A stretch of DNA of 64,000 nt, from the NCBI RefSeq assembly GCF_009826935.1, contig NZ_WUMN01000010.1:1-64000 (forward strand), written 5' to 3'. Below the pieces are notes generated by a model that did not search any database, was not told the DNA's origin, and saw only the letters and a list, made by a program, of their open reading frames with translations. Source of the DNA: Flavobacterium sp. Sd200 (GTDB lineage: Bacteria > Bacteroidota > Bacteroidia > Flavobacteriales > Flavobacteriaceae). A program made the position numbers and the translations under genes. Positions 6,608 through 16,900 of this stretch are shown here, one piece after another (the stretch's first letter is position 1; every line of letters starts with the position of its first letter).

Positions 6608-8194
6608 TTATTTAGCTTTAGCTCCTGCTTTTACTAAAGTAATATCATCTACATAGCAAAAAGCATTAGCATCGCCCTGAGCTAAAAACCCGATTTCTAC
6701 CGTTCCCGATTTTACAACTACGTTTGGTATTACTATTGTTTGCCATGAGGCATTTTCTCCTTTAATAAGATATTTGACCCTTTTACCTTTGCTTTCGGCA
6801 TACATTTCTAACTGCTTAAAACCTTTACTGTTTTTTACTCTTGCAGTTAATGTATAAGTTCCGTCTTTCAATTCTACATAAGGCGTAGACGTTATGTGCT
6901 GGCTCACTTTTCTTTCAAACGCAACTTTATCGCTAATGTTAAGGCTCTTCTCCCCTATAACTTTTTTACGGTCTTCTTCGGTATTAAAATAATTGAGCTG
7001 AGGAGAGTTATCATCATCAACCGATACTTTATTCCCTTTAACAATAGTAGTTTCCCAACCTAACAAATGATCCTGAACAGGTTTAAAGCGGCTTGGAATT
7101 TTATTGCGGTCTGCCTCAAAACTACCATTCATTACATAGTTATTATCATCAGCAACGTTCCACTCCCCTGTTTTCTCATTTAAATTCCATGAGCTTAAAG
7201 AATTAAAATAGGGTTCTGTCCCTTTAAATGACAACGGAAACCATTGATTATATCCTAATCCGTTACCTGCAAAATCGGCCCAACGGTCTCCGCAATATAA
7301 TACTGTTTGTTGCTTACTGCCTTTAACAGAAACAAAAAATCCTGTTTGAGTAACATGAGCATAATCTTTGGCACTGCCATCCATAATTTTCATATCGTTA
7401 ACCGGATTATATGGACCATAAATATTATCAGCTACCAAATAGTACGCAAACGATGAATCCCAACCATAAATATTAGAAGCGCACATATAATATTTGCCAT
7501 TATGTTTAAACATACAGTTGCCTTCACGGCTTTCACCCTTAAAGATTTGGTGACAGTCTAACAAACCAATTTTTCCATCCTTAATACCAATCTCTGACAG
7601 GTAAATTTTATTTCTCCCTCTTCCATAACAATATACTAAATACGATTTTCCAGAATCCTCATCAGTAAAAACAGTTTGATCTCCTGTATTGGTAGTACCA
7701 ATAATAGGTTCCATGTTTATTTCATTATGCTCTGTAAACAATCCGGTGGGTGTGTCTGAAACTGCAACCAAGACCTTGCCTCCACGCTGCACGAACATGG
7801 CATACTTTTTAAGTTCTTTATTATATGCAACCCCCAAACGCCCCACCCATGTAGGTTCCATAGTAGTAAAGGCTTCTTTTTTTGTCATAACATCTGCTTC
7901 AAACTTCCAATTTACAAGATCGGTAGAACTATAGCAGGTAACTGTTTTAAAAGTTGCATTTTTTAGTGTCACTTGTGGTGCATTCCTGTAAATTTCGGCT
8001 TCTTCATAATTTACGCCATACCAGTAATATTTAATAACACCCTTACTGTCCGGAAAACTAAAAATGCCTCCACCCTGGCTGTAAATAGGATCGCCATCAA
8101 CAGTATTCCAAAAAATATCGTTTTTAATATTTTGGGCGCAGATTGTACTAACTACACAAATTAGAAATATTGAAGAGAAGATTTTTGTATACAT
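6608..8194 (-). CDS. Secreted glycoside hydrolase, GH43-like, with C-terminal carbohydrate-binding-like domain
   Basis: 528 residues with a signal peptide (cleavage likely near VSTICAQ). Residues about 25-345 look like a GH43-type five-bladed propeller: DGDPIYSQGGGIF holds the candidate catalytic base Asp, TGDQTVFTDEDSG a middle acidic residue, and GESREGNCMFKHNGKYY the candidate acid Glu. Residues about 350-525 resemble a CBM4/9-like jelly roll (VMNGSFEADRNKIP to YVDDITLVKAG). The pattern is nearest to the galactan/arabinan-cleaving GH43 branch whose members begin with the PIYxQGGG motif. It probably releases sugars from plant or algal polysaccharide outside the cell. It stands alone, with no SusC/SusD pair nearby. 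The substrate is not predictable from this sequence alone. Confidence 0.8.
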   Translation of the reverse strand: MYTKIFSSIFLICVVSTICAQNIKNDIFWNTVDGDPIYSQGGGIFSFPDSKGVIKYYWYGVNYEEAEIYRNAPQVTLKNATFKTVTCYSSTDLVNWKFEADVMTKKEAFTTMEPTWVGRLGVAYNKELKKYAMFVQRGGKVLVAVSDTPTGLFTEHNEINMEPIIGTTNTGDQTVFTDEDSGKSYLVYCYGRGRNKIYLSEIGIKDGKIGLLDCHQIFKGESREGNCMFKHNGKYYMCASNIYGWDSSFAYYLVADNIYGPYNPVNDMKIMDGSAKDYAHVTQTGFFVSVKGSKQQTVLYCGDRWADFAGNGLGYNQWFPLSFKGTEPYFNSLSSWNLNEKTGEWNVADDNNYVMNGSFEADRNKIPSRFKPVQDHLLGWETTIVKGNKVSVDDDNSPQLNYFNTEEDRKKVIGEKSLNISDKVAFERKVSQHITSTPYVELKDGTYTLTARVKNSKGFKQLEMYAESKGKRVKYLIKGENASWQTIVIPNVVVKSGTVEIGFLAQGDANAFCYVDDITLVKAGAKAK

Positions 8195-8289
8195 AATAAT
8201 GCTTTTATCCTTAAAAAGGATTGGTTTAGAGCTATAAAGATGCTAAATTTTCCACGCATGTGCATCCTGCACTATCATGACATAAAAAA

Positions 8290-8315
8290 TGCCCGAAACT
8301 TTTAAGTTTCGGGCA
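8290..8315 (-). terminator. Rho-independent terminator
   Basis: TGCCCGAAACT and AGTTTCGGGCA form an 11-bp stem with a 4-nt loop. On the minus strand it is followed by a T run and lies just after the gene at 8339-8839. Confidence 0.8.
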
Positions 8316-8338
8316 CCAAATATTTTATTACAAAAGGG

Positions 8339-8839
8339 TTAGTTCGAAGTAATAACCGTTCCCTGTGCAGGTTGAGGGTTTACAGAGAACATACCTGTAA
8401 AAAAGCGATCCATACACGCCATATTTTCTGTCGCATTAGGTTGGGTGCTTATTTTATTGCCTGCCATGAAATATTTTTCGCAACGGTTGGCAATTGTCTT
8501 AGCCTGCATAGGTCCATACTTTTCTATAATTTTTATGTTTCTCACTTTAACCACATATCCTGCGGGGTCTACAAGTATAATGAATTCAAATTTAAGGTTG
8601 TTTTTCATTAAAGCAGTTCCTCCGTTACAGGTATTTTGTACCTCATTGCCAACACCCTTATACATATTATCTATAAAAGAACCCACCTTGAGGTTAGGTG
8701 ATTTGTCCAGTACAGATACTATATTAGCCTTATCGGTAGTAAATACTCCTTCCCATATAATATCGGCTCCTTCAGCTTTCCAACCGGTTTGCGCAACTAA
8801 TGGCAGACTAAATAAAAACAATAAAATAAAACTTTTCAT
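8339..8839 (-). CDS. Small secreted protein of unknown function
   Basis: 166 residues with a signal peptide (MKSFILLFLFSLPLVAQ). The mature part holds four Cys (in QNTCNGG, NRCEKYF and NMACMDR, among others) and a stretch FEFIILVDPAGYVVKVRN that looks like paired beta strands. No recognised domain. A strong terminator follows and the gene is not close to another on the same strand, so it is a single-gene transcript. Probably periplasmic or outer-membrane associated. Function unknown. Confidence 0.75.
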   Translation of the reverse strand: MKSFILLFLFSLPLVAQTGWKAEGADIIWEGVFTTDKANIVSVLDKSPNLKVGSFIDNMYKGVGNEVQNTCNGGTALMKNNLKFEFIILVDPAGYVVKVRNIKIIEKYGPMQAKTIANRCEKYFMAGNKISTQPNATENMACMDRFFTGMFSVNPQPAQGTVITSN

Positions 8840-9082
8840 AGCTATTAACTTTAATTAAATCAAAACCTTAACTGATAATTATGAAGCAAAATTAGCAATT
8901 TGATAATTAAAAAAAACAAGAAAAGGTTATTTTGTCATAAATTTATGCTGAACCCACAAAAAAAAGTTAATAATTGCCATTGAAACATTTACAATATTCT
9001 TAAGAAGATTTTACAAGACTGTTAAACCCACTCCACATTTAAATTTCATAATTTTAAAAAACAAAACTAAATTATAAGAATT

Positions 9083-9415
9083 ATGAAACTTTTAAACCGC
9101 CCAAAAACGACTAAGAGAAATTTCTCTAAATATGATGTATCAGGTACAGATCCAAACCGTTATGCCTCAGTTTCCAATACTAAAGAGGCGGATATGTATC
9201 TAAAAGACAACAAAAAAAGCATCATTCCGGGTCTGACTGTAAATATTGGTAAAGCAGAACGTGCTATAATGATAGCTACAGGAGCCTTTTTACTTTATGA
9301 TGCACTAAGAAAGAAGAATAAACGCAAAAAAATTGCTGAAGGAATTACCGCCGGAACAATGATTTTTAGAGGTATCAGCGGATATTGTCCTGCATATGAT
9401 ATTGCAGGAAAATAA
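9083..9415 (+). CDS. DUF2892 (YgaP-like) small membrane protein
   Basis: 110 residues. The second half shows the DUF2892 pattern: N-x-G-x-x-ER (NIGKAERAIMIATGAFLLYDAL), a short basic loop (RKKNKRKK), then a second hydrophobic segment ending in the hallmark GYCPAYD. Two short membrane helices are therefore expected. The first 50 residues are polar and unlike the family core. DUF2892 proteins are small inner-membrane proteins, sometimes fused to rhodanese domains, without a defined role. It is followed 120 nt later by the CLC channel gene on the same strand. Confidence 0.8.
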   Translation: MKLLNRPKTTKRNFSKYDVSGTDPNRYASVSNTKEADMYLKDNKKSIIPGLTVNIGKAERAIMIATGAFLLYDALRKKNKRKKIAEGITAGTMIFRGISGYCPAYDIAGK

Positions 9416-9535
9416 TGCCCCTGTAAACAGCACTTTGACACCTTTGACATAAAAAATACTTAAAATAGATTTTAAAAAACATATAAATAAATTAACTTAG
9501 CATTTTATTGATTTTTCCTAAAATTTCCCTGCTAA

Positions 9536-11356
9536 ATGCCGACCAGCATTGTTACCCGTTTTCGCTTATTTATAAGACATAATTTTGCACGCCTCGAAGG
9601 TTTCTTTTTTGTTTTAAAAGGACTGCTTTCAGAGCGGCACTTTATTTATTTTTCGTGTGTGCTTGTAGCCATATCTACAGCTTTTGCCGTTATTGTTTTA
9701 AAAAGTTTTGCTCACAACGTTTTTTTGCTTGCCACCTATGTAAACCGCTATCTTAAGCTGCCTTACATAAACAGTATATTACCAATTGTAGGCATATTGT
9801 TAACGGTATTAGTAGTAAAGAGGCTGTTAGACGGCAAGATAGAAAAAGGAAGTTCGCGCATATTAGTAGCCGTAGCCAAAAAAGGAGGCATAATGCCGAG
9901 AAAGCAAATGTATGCCCAAATAATTACAAGTTCATTAACTGTTGGTCTTGGCGGATCGGCAGGATTAGAGTCACCCATTACTATCACAGGGGCAGCTTTC
10001 GGGTCTAACTTTGCACGAAAATATAAGTTAACAAAAAAAGACAGGATACTTTTATTGGCCTGTGGTGTGGCAGCAGGTGTAGCAGCAGCCTTTAATGCTC
10101 CCATTGCGGGGGTATTGTTTGCCATAGAGGTAATATTAACCGATGTTACCATATCGGCTTTTATTCCCATAATGATATCTGCAGCTACAGGCGCATTAGT
10201 GTCTACTATAGTACTTAACGAAGAGGTATTACTATCATTTAAACAACAGCAAACTTTTGACTATCATAATATTCCTTATTATATATTATTAGGAATACTG
10301 GCTGGCTTTGTATCGCTTTATCATGCAAAAACTTTTCAAAAGGTAGAGCGTCACTTTCACAACCTTCGGTTAAAAGGCTACCGCAAAGCACTGTATGGTG
10401 CCCTGCCACTTGCTATTTTAATTTTCCTTTTCCCGACCCTATTTGGTGAAGGATATGAAAGCATCAAAATACTTTCTAATACCCATCCGGAAGAATTATT
10501 GGAAAATACCCTGCTTGAAGGTTTTAAAAACAATGGCTGGATACTCCTGCTTTTTGCAGGTATTACTATGCTGCTAAAAGCCTATGCTACAGGCATTACA
10601 TTGGCAAGTGGCGGTAATGGCGGCAACTTTGCACCATCATTGTTCGTAGGGTCTTATCTTGGTTTTTTTGTAGCTAAGTTCTTTATACTTATAGGCCTTG
10701 ACAAAACCCTGCCTGTTGGCAATTTTACAATTGTAGGTATGGCCGGTATTTTGAGCGGACTTTTTCATGCACCATTAACCGCTATATTCTTAATTGGTGA
10801 AATTACAGGCGGCTACAATCTTATGGTACCCCTCATGATAGTATCTTCTATAAGTTTTGCGGTATCTAAGCAGTTTGAAACCTACTCTATGGATGTTAAA
10901 GATCTTGCCCATAAAGGACAGGTTTTTACCTCTAACAAAGACAAGAACATACTATCCAGCATTGATATACTTAATGTAGTTACTACTGATTTGCCAACGG
11001 TTTCGCTTAATCAAAAACCTGAAGATGTTGTAGCATTGCTTAGCGCTACCCAGCAAACGCATTTTGCCGTAATAGACGAAAAGAAAAGACTGATAGGCAT
11101 TATAGATTTTAACAGTATAAGAAATGTGGTTTTCAATGCTTTTAAAATTAAGTACAGTAAAATCGAAGAAATAATGATTATTCCCCAGGAAGTAGCCTCT
11201 ATGGAAGACTCTTTGGAAATGATCATGGAAAAGTTTGAAACCACAAATTCAAAATATTTGGTAGTTTTAAAAGACGATCGTTATTACGGCTTTATAGATA
11301 AATGTAAAGTACTAGAGGCCTACAGGGACGTATTGAAAGAAATGGTAATTGAATAA
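9536..11356 (+). CDS. CLC-type chloride channel or H+/Cl- antiporter with CBS domains
   Basis: 606 residues. The membrane core (about 40-440) contains the CLC selectivity motifs: LGGSAGLESPITITG, whose Glu corresponds to the gating glutamate of GREGP, GVAAGVAAAFNAPIAGVLFAIE, and GGNGGNFAPSLFVG (the GxFxP element). After the last helix come two CBS domains (about 470-535 and 545-600), which usually sense nucleotides. It would move chloride across the inner membrane; a channel and a proton exchanger cannot be told apart by eye. The ATG at 9536 sits directly before the N-terminal cytoplasmic segment. Single gene. Confidence 0.92.
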   Translation: MPTSIVTRFRLFIRHNFARLEGFFFVLKGLLSERHFIYFSCVLVAISTAFAVIVLKSFAHNVFLLATYVNRYLKLPYINSILPIVGILLTVLVVKRLLDGKIEKGSSRILVAVAKKGGIMPRKQMYAQIITSSLTVGLGGSAGLESPITITGAAFGSNFARKYKLTKKDRILLLACGVAAGVAAAFNAPIAGVLFAIEVILTDVTISAFIPIMISAATGALVSTIVLNEEVLLSFKQQQTFDYHNIPYYILLGILAGFVSLYHAKTFQKVERHFHNLRLKGYRKALYGALPLAILIFLFPTLFGEGYESIKILSNTHPEELLENTLLEGFKNNGWILLLFAGITMLLKAYATGITLASGGNGGNFAPSLFVGSYLGFFVAKFFILIGLDKTLPVGNFTIVGMAGILSGLFHAPLTAIFLIGEITGGYNLMVPLMIVSSISFAVSKQFETYSMDVKDLAHKGQVFTSNKDKNILSSIDILNVVTTDLPTVSLNQKPEDVVALLSATQQTHFAVIDEKKRLIGIIDFNSIRNVVFNAFKIKYSKIEEIMIIPQEVASMEDSLEMIMEKFETTNSKYLVVLKDDRYYGFIDKCKVLEAYRDVLKEMVIE

Positions 11357-11455
11357 TATTCAATTATGTCCAAAATAGAGACTTTTTAATTATACGTTAA
11401 AATACAAGTACATACAATTACTGTAGCATAACTTTATGCAACCAAGCAAAAAGTT

Positions 11456-12370
11456 ATGCAGGAAAAGCAAATATTACTATATGATGTTATAATTATAGGC
11501 GGAAGTTATGCGGGCTTATCGGCAGCTATGTCGTTAGGGCGTTCTTTAAGAAGAATTCTAATTATAGATAGTGCCAACCCATGTAATAAGTCTACACCCT
11601 TTGCCCATAACTTTATTACCAACGACGGGCAAACTCCACAAAACATTCGAGATAATGCCCAAAAGCAGGTGCTTGCCTACCCTACCGTCACATTCTTAGA
11701 AGATCTGGCAACAGATGTAATACCTAACGATGAATTTTTTACCGTTCTTACAGAAAAGAACGAAACTTTTATCTCTAAAAAAATACTTTTTGCTACGGGA
11801 GTAACAGACACAATGCCCAATATATCAGGTTTTGGCGAATGTTGGGGTAAAACAATATTACATTGCCCCTACTGCCATGGGTATGAAGCCAAGGGTAAAA
11901 AAACCGCTGTTATTGGTAATGGAGATATGGGTTATGAACTGGCAAAGGTTATTAATCATTGGACAGATAACCTAACGCTTTACACTAACGGGACAAGCAC
12001 ATTAACCCCAAATGAAATGCTTAAACTGCAAAAGCATGATATAGCAGTGATTGAACATGATATTGATTATTTAGATCAGGAAAACGGCATACTCAAAGCA
12101 GTATATTTTAAAGATGCTACACCACAATATCCGGAAGTTATTTATACCCAATTGCCATTTATACAACAATGCAGTATACCTGAAAAATTGGGATTGAAAA
12201 CTACCGAGAAAGGTTTTATACATGTAACTAACCATTTGGAAACATCAATACAAGGGATATTTGCAGCAGGAGACTGCCTTTCGCTGTTCCGGTCGGTAGC
12301 GCATGCAGTAGCATCGGGCAATAAGGCAGGTGCCATCATAAACAAATGTCTTATAGACGAAGAGTTCTAA
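11456..12370 (+). CDS. TrxR-like FAD/NAD(P)-dependent oxidoreductase (CPYC type)
   Basis: 304 residues. The N-terminal FAD-binding fold (VIIIGGSYAGLSAAMSLG), a redox pair in CPYCHGYE, an NADPH-binding fold (AVIGNGDMGYELAK) and the C-terminal FAD contact (GIFAAGDCLSLFRSV) are in thioredoxin-reductase order. The CPYCHG(Y/W)E motif separates this branch from true TrxB (CAT/VC) and is shared with TrxR-like disulfide oxidoreductases. No thioredoxin gene is adjacent, so the partner is unknown. It lies downstream of the CLC gene by 100 nt with its own start, and ends before a bidirectional hairpin. Confidence 0.85.
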   Translation: MQEKQILLYDVIIIGGSYAGLSAAMSLGRSLRRILIIDSANPCNKSTPFAHNFITNDGQTPQNIRDNAQKQVLAYPTVTFLEDLATDVIPNDEFFTVLTEKNETFISKKILFATGVTDTMPNISGFGECWGKTILHCPYCHGYEAKGKKTAVIGNGDMGYELAKVINHWTDNLTLYTNGTSTLTPNEMLKLQKHDIAVIEHDIDYLDQENGILKAVYFKDATPQYPEVIYTQLPFIQQCSIPEKLGLKTTEKGFIHVTNHLETSIQGIFAAGDCLSLFRSVAHAVASGNKAGAIINKCLIDEEF

Positions 12371-12376
12371 TAAAAA

Positions 12377-12428
12377 AGGTACTGATTTCGGTCAGCTAAC
12401 AATTATTAGCATCCCGGCATCAGTACCT
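12377..12428. terminator. Bidirectional terminator between convergent genes
   Basis: AGGTACTGAT (12377-12386) pairs with ATCAGTACCT (12419-12428). The loop contains a smaller GCTAA/TTAGC hairpin. It is flanked by an A run on the left and A-rich sequence on the right, between the oxidoreductase gene and the efflux operon end. Confidence 0.65.
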
Positions 12429-12470
12429 AAAGAAAAAGAAAAAAATTTAACTAAAAACGGTCTTTACTAT

Positions 12471-13895
12471 TTAGTTCCATCCACCGCCAAGTGCACGGTA
12501 AACATTTACCATAGCACTCATTTGTTGCATTTTAGTTTCTATAAGATCAAATCTAGACTCTAATGCATCGCGCTGGGTTAATAAAACTTCCATATAATCT
12601 GCCCTTGCAGACATAAACAAATCGTTAGAAATATTAATAGACTGTGTAAGTGCATCTACCTCTTTAGACTTATAATCAAAGCTCTGCTTTAGGTTATTGA
12701 TCTTATTTAATTGGTTAACCACCTCTACATAAGCATTTAAAACCGTTTTTTGATAGTTGTAAACAGCTTGCACCTGTTTGTTGTTAGCACTATAATAAGT
12801 TGCTTTTATTGCATTCCTGTTCACTAATGGTGCCATAAGGTCTCCCGCTATAGAATACATTAACGACTGAGGTGTTTTGATGAAATATTTAGGATCGAAT
12901 GCCTGATAGCCTATCCCTGCAGAAATTCCAATCGACGGATAAAATCTTGCCTTAGCAGATTTAACATCGAGTTTAGCAGCAGCAAGGTCAAGCTCCGCCT
13001 GTTTAATATCGGGCCTGTTGGCCAATAGTTGAGACGGCAGACCGGTTTGGGCATCCTGCGTTGCAATATCTAAAAAAGCATCCTGGCTTCTTTCTACATG
13101 CTGGGGATAACGTCCTGCCAAATAATTAATACGATTCTCGGTCTCAGTTATCTTTTGCTGAATATCATATTGCAGGCTTTGTGTATTTAGCACCTGCGCC
13201 TGAAAACGTTTAACGGCAAGCTCTGTAACACGTGTGGCCTCTTTTTGCAGTTTTACAATTTCGAGCGCATTGGTTTGTATGCTAATGTTTTGCTTAACAA
13301 TGGCAAGCTGATTGTCAAGAGCCAGCAATTCATAATAAGAGTCTGCAATTTCTGCAATCAGGTTGGTAACCATAAAGTTTTTACCTTCTACAGTAGACAG
13401 ATACCTGCTAACGGCAGCTCTTTTTGCATTATGCAGCTTTCCCCATATATCGGCTTCCCAGCTTGCATAAGCCCCAATTTTATAATCGCCGATAGGTTCT
13501 GGGTTTTCCTTACCCGGAACAATCTCAATATTATGCTCTAAAGCTCCTGCAGGTGTATTGCGCGAAACTTTATCTACTCCTGCACCACCCTGCAAGCCTA
13601 CAAAAGGCAAATATTCACCTTTACGGGCACGTATCTCGTTCTTAGAAACCTCTATTTCCTGTAATGTGATGTTTAGTTCCTGATTATTAACAAGCGCAGT
13701 ATCAATAATAGCAGCCAGATAAGGGTCTTTAAAATATTGTTTCCACTTTATCGTTGCCGAATTTAGTGTATCGGCAGTTGCTCCGGCAGCATAAGCACCC
13801 GGCACTGTTTGCTTTTCGTTTTTAATAGCAACTTCCGGCAATTTACAGGCTGTAAAAGCAAGCGCTACAAGAGCGCCTGCTATATATTTATTCAT
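12471..13895 (-). CDS. RND efflux outer-membrane lipoprotein (TolC/OprM-like)
   Basis: About 475 residues. The lipoprotein signal (MNKYIAGALVALAFTAC) ends in a Cys lipobox. The rest has the duplicated helical-barrel pattern of NodT-family factors, for example GAYASWEADIWGKLHNAKRAA and LLANRPDIKQAELDLAAAK. It forms the outer-membrane exit duct for the RND pump encoded just upstream. I chose ATG 13895 because it begins the signal peptide and has an A-rich stretch before it. ATGs at 13913 and 13922 are also in frame and overlap the pump gene's stop. Last gene of the three-gene efflux operon. Confidence 0.93.
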   Translation of the reverse strand: MNKYIAGALVALAFTACKLPEVAIKNEKQTVPGAYAAGATADTLNSATIKWKQYFKDPYLAAIIDTALVNNQELNITLQEIEVSKNEIRARKGEYLPFVGLQGGAGVDKVSRNTPAGALEHNIEIVPGKENPEPIGDYKIGAYASWEADIWGKLHNAKRAAVSRYLSTVEGKNFMVTNLIAEIADSYYELLALDNQLAIVKQNISIQTNALEIVKLQKEATRVTELAVKRFQAQVLNTQSLQYDIQQKITETENRINYLAGRYPQHVERSQDAFLDIATQDAQTGLPSQLLANRPDIKQAELDLAAAKLDVKSAKARFYPSIGISAGIGYQAFDPKYFIKTPQSLMYSIAGDLMAPLVNRNAIKATYYSANNKQVQAVYNYQKTVLNAYVEVVNQLNKINNLKQSFDYKSKEVDALTQSINISNDLFMSARADYMEVLLTQRDALESRFDLIETKMQQMSAMVNVYRALGGGWN

Positions 13896-13905
13896 TCTTT
13901 TTTTA

Positions 13906-16900
13906 TTAGGCATCATGGTCATCGGTTTTAGGGAAATTATCTATTTGGTGTACCAGCTCTTCAGATAGCGAGCTGTCATCTTCAAACTGTATCAGTTTCC
14001 TGCCATCGGCAATAGATCCAAAAATGTAGTAAAGCCCCGGCACGATCACCACCCCAAAGATGGTTCCGAAAAGCATACCGCCCAAAGCAGCACTACCCAG
14101 CGTTTTGTTACCAATAGCTCCTGCACCTGTAGCCAACATTAACGGTATCAAACCGGCAATAAAGGCAAACGAAGTCATTAAGATAGGACGGAAACGTACT
14201 TTTGCACCCTCAATGGCAGCATCAAAAATAGTGGCACCTTCATGCCGCTTTTGGACGGCAAACTCCACTATCAGTACCGCGTTCTTGCCTAGGAGCCCCA
14301 CAAGCATTATAAGACCTATTTGTGCATAAATATCATTTTGAAGTCCCATCAATTCTAATAAAAGGAACGAACCAAAAATACCCACAGGTAAAGAGAATAT
14401 TACCGCTAACGGAATAATAAAGCTCTCATACTGTGCTGATAGCACAAAGTAAACAAATGCAGTTACAATCAGGAAGATGTATATTGACTCGTTACCCCTG
14501 TTCGACTCGTCATAAGAAAGACCTTCCCAGGCAATATCATATCCTTTAGGAAGTGTTTGCTTGGCTACCTCGCGCACGGCATCGATAGCTTCGGCAGTTG
14601 TATAGCCTTTTGCAGGAAGCCCCTGTATAGCTGCAGAGTTATACATGTTATAGCGGGTAATCTCGTTTGGTCCCTGTGTTTTTTTCAGTTTCATAAAAGC
14701 TGAATAAGGTACCATATCACCATGATCGTTTTTAACGAACAGGTTTAGCACGTCAGACGGAAGCCTCCTGAATTTAGGGTCAGACTGCACATACACTTTA
14801 AAGAAACGATCAAACTTAATAAAGCCCTGCTCATAAGTACTACCAATTAATATATCAAGGTTTTCCATGGCTTTGCCTATGGTTACACCCTTTTGCATGG
14901 CAAGGTTATTGTCTATTTCGAGTTCATATTGTGGGTAGTTAGCCGCAAAGAAGGTAAACAATCCCGAAAGCTCCTTACGTTTGCCAAGGGCTTCCATAAA
15001 GTCTTTATTTATCTTATCAAATTCCTGATAATCAGTAGTAGTATTTTTATCAAGCAAACGCATAGAGAAACCACCCGATGAACCAAACCCGGGAATGGCC
15101 GGTGGTTCAAAGAACTCAATTTTTGCTCCAAGCCCCTTAGATTTTTCCTCAAGTTCTTCCATGATCTCAGTAACTTTATGTTCCCTTTCATCCCATGGCT
15201 TAAGGTTAATCATACATGTACCGGCATTCGAACCACGACCTTCAGTCATAATTTCATAACCGGCAAGAGATGATACCGACTCTACTCCATCTATTTTCTC
15301 TGCTATTTTTTGCAGTTTTTGAGAAACCTGATTTGTAGTTTCAAGCGTAGATCCCGGAGGTGTCTGGATAATAGCATAAATAGTTCCCTGGTCTTCACTT
15401 GGTATAAAACCTGACGGAAGGATTTTGTTTACAAAGAAAGTACCGGCACAAAATGCTATCAATATAGTAAATGTAACCACCCTGCGGTTTACAATTACTT
15501 TAAGCAATCGTTCATACCTGCCTGTAAGCTTGTCAAATTTACTGTTGAATTTATCTAAACCTTTAGTAAGTATATTTTTCTTCTTAGCCTGTCCGTGTGT
15601 ATTTTTCAGCAACATAGCACACAATACCGGAGTAAGTGTAAGCGCAATAATAGCCGAAATTACAATAGAGCTTGCCATAGTTATAGAGAACTGGCGGTAA
15701 AAAGTACCCACAGGACCGCTCATGAACGATATAGGAAGGAATACCGATACCATTACCGCTGTAATTGCTATAATAGCCCCACTGATCTCACCCAATACTT
15801 TTTTAACGGCCATGTAAGGCGATATATGAGGAAACTCTTCAAACTTGGCGTGCACGGCCTCTACCACTACAATGGCGTCATCTACCACAATACCAATGGC
15901 AAGTACCAACGCAAACATAGTAACCATGTTTATTGTAATGCCAAAGAACTGTATTACAAAGAACGCCCCCACCAACGATACCGGTACCGCTAATATTGGG
16001 ATTAGTGTAGACCTCCAGTCGCCGAGGAAGATAAACACCACCAATGCTACAAGTATAAATGCATCTCTTAATGTATCGATTACCTGTTCAATTGATGCAT
16101 CAAGGAATTTAGAAACGTCATAGCTAACTTTATAATCCATTCCCGGAGGGAACGTTTGTTTCATTTCTTCCAGCTTAGCTTTTACCGCAGCAATTACGTC
16201 ACTGGCATTACTGCCATAGTTTTGCTTAAGCATTATAGATGCCGATGGGTGTCCGTCAAGATTAGAGTAAATATCAAAGAACTCACTGCCCAGCTCAGCA
16301 CGGCCTATGTCTTTAAGGCGTATGCTTTCACCATCGGCATTTGCACGGATGATGATATTCTCATATTCGGCAGGCTCGCTAAAACGGCCTTTATAAGTCA
16401 ATACATATTCTAACGATTGTGCGTTGATACCCGAGCTCTGGCCTATACGTCCCGGACGTCCAACGATACTTTGCTCTCCAAGAGCCTCCATAACCTCATC
16501 TACAGATACTTTATAAGCCCTCATACGGTCAGGGTTTAACCAAACACGCATAGCATAAGTACGGCTACCTAATATCTGCGACCTTGCCACACCTTTGATC
16601 CTGTTTATTTCAGGAAGCATTTTTACGTTGGCATAGTTATATAAAAACTTCTCATCCATGTTTTTACCTTTAGCATAAAGGTTAACATACATAAGCATAC
16701 TTGGTTGTATTGGTGTAATAACCACACCCTCACGCTGAACCAGTTCCGGCAATAACGGCATAACCTGGTCTACACGGGTCTTTACCCGTATAACTGCCTG
16801 ATTGGGGTCGGTTCCAGGTTCAAAAATTATCCTTAATGTGGCCTCGCCCGCACTGGTGGCATCAGTTGCCATATACCTCATGTCCTGCACACCATTAATG

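Noticed and set aside
15595..15993. Plus-strand ORF of 132 codons inside the RND pump gene
   Set aside because: Antisense shadow with unnatural composition (Tyr, His and Arg rich), no promoter; the pump frame is certain.
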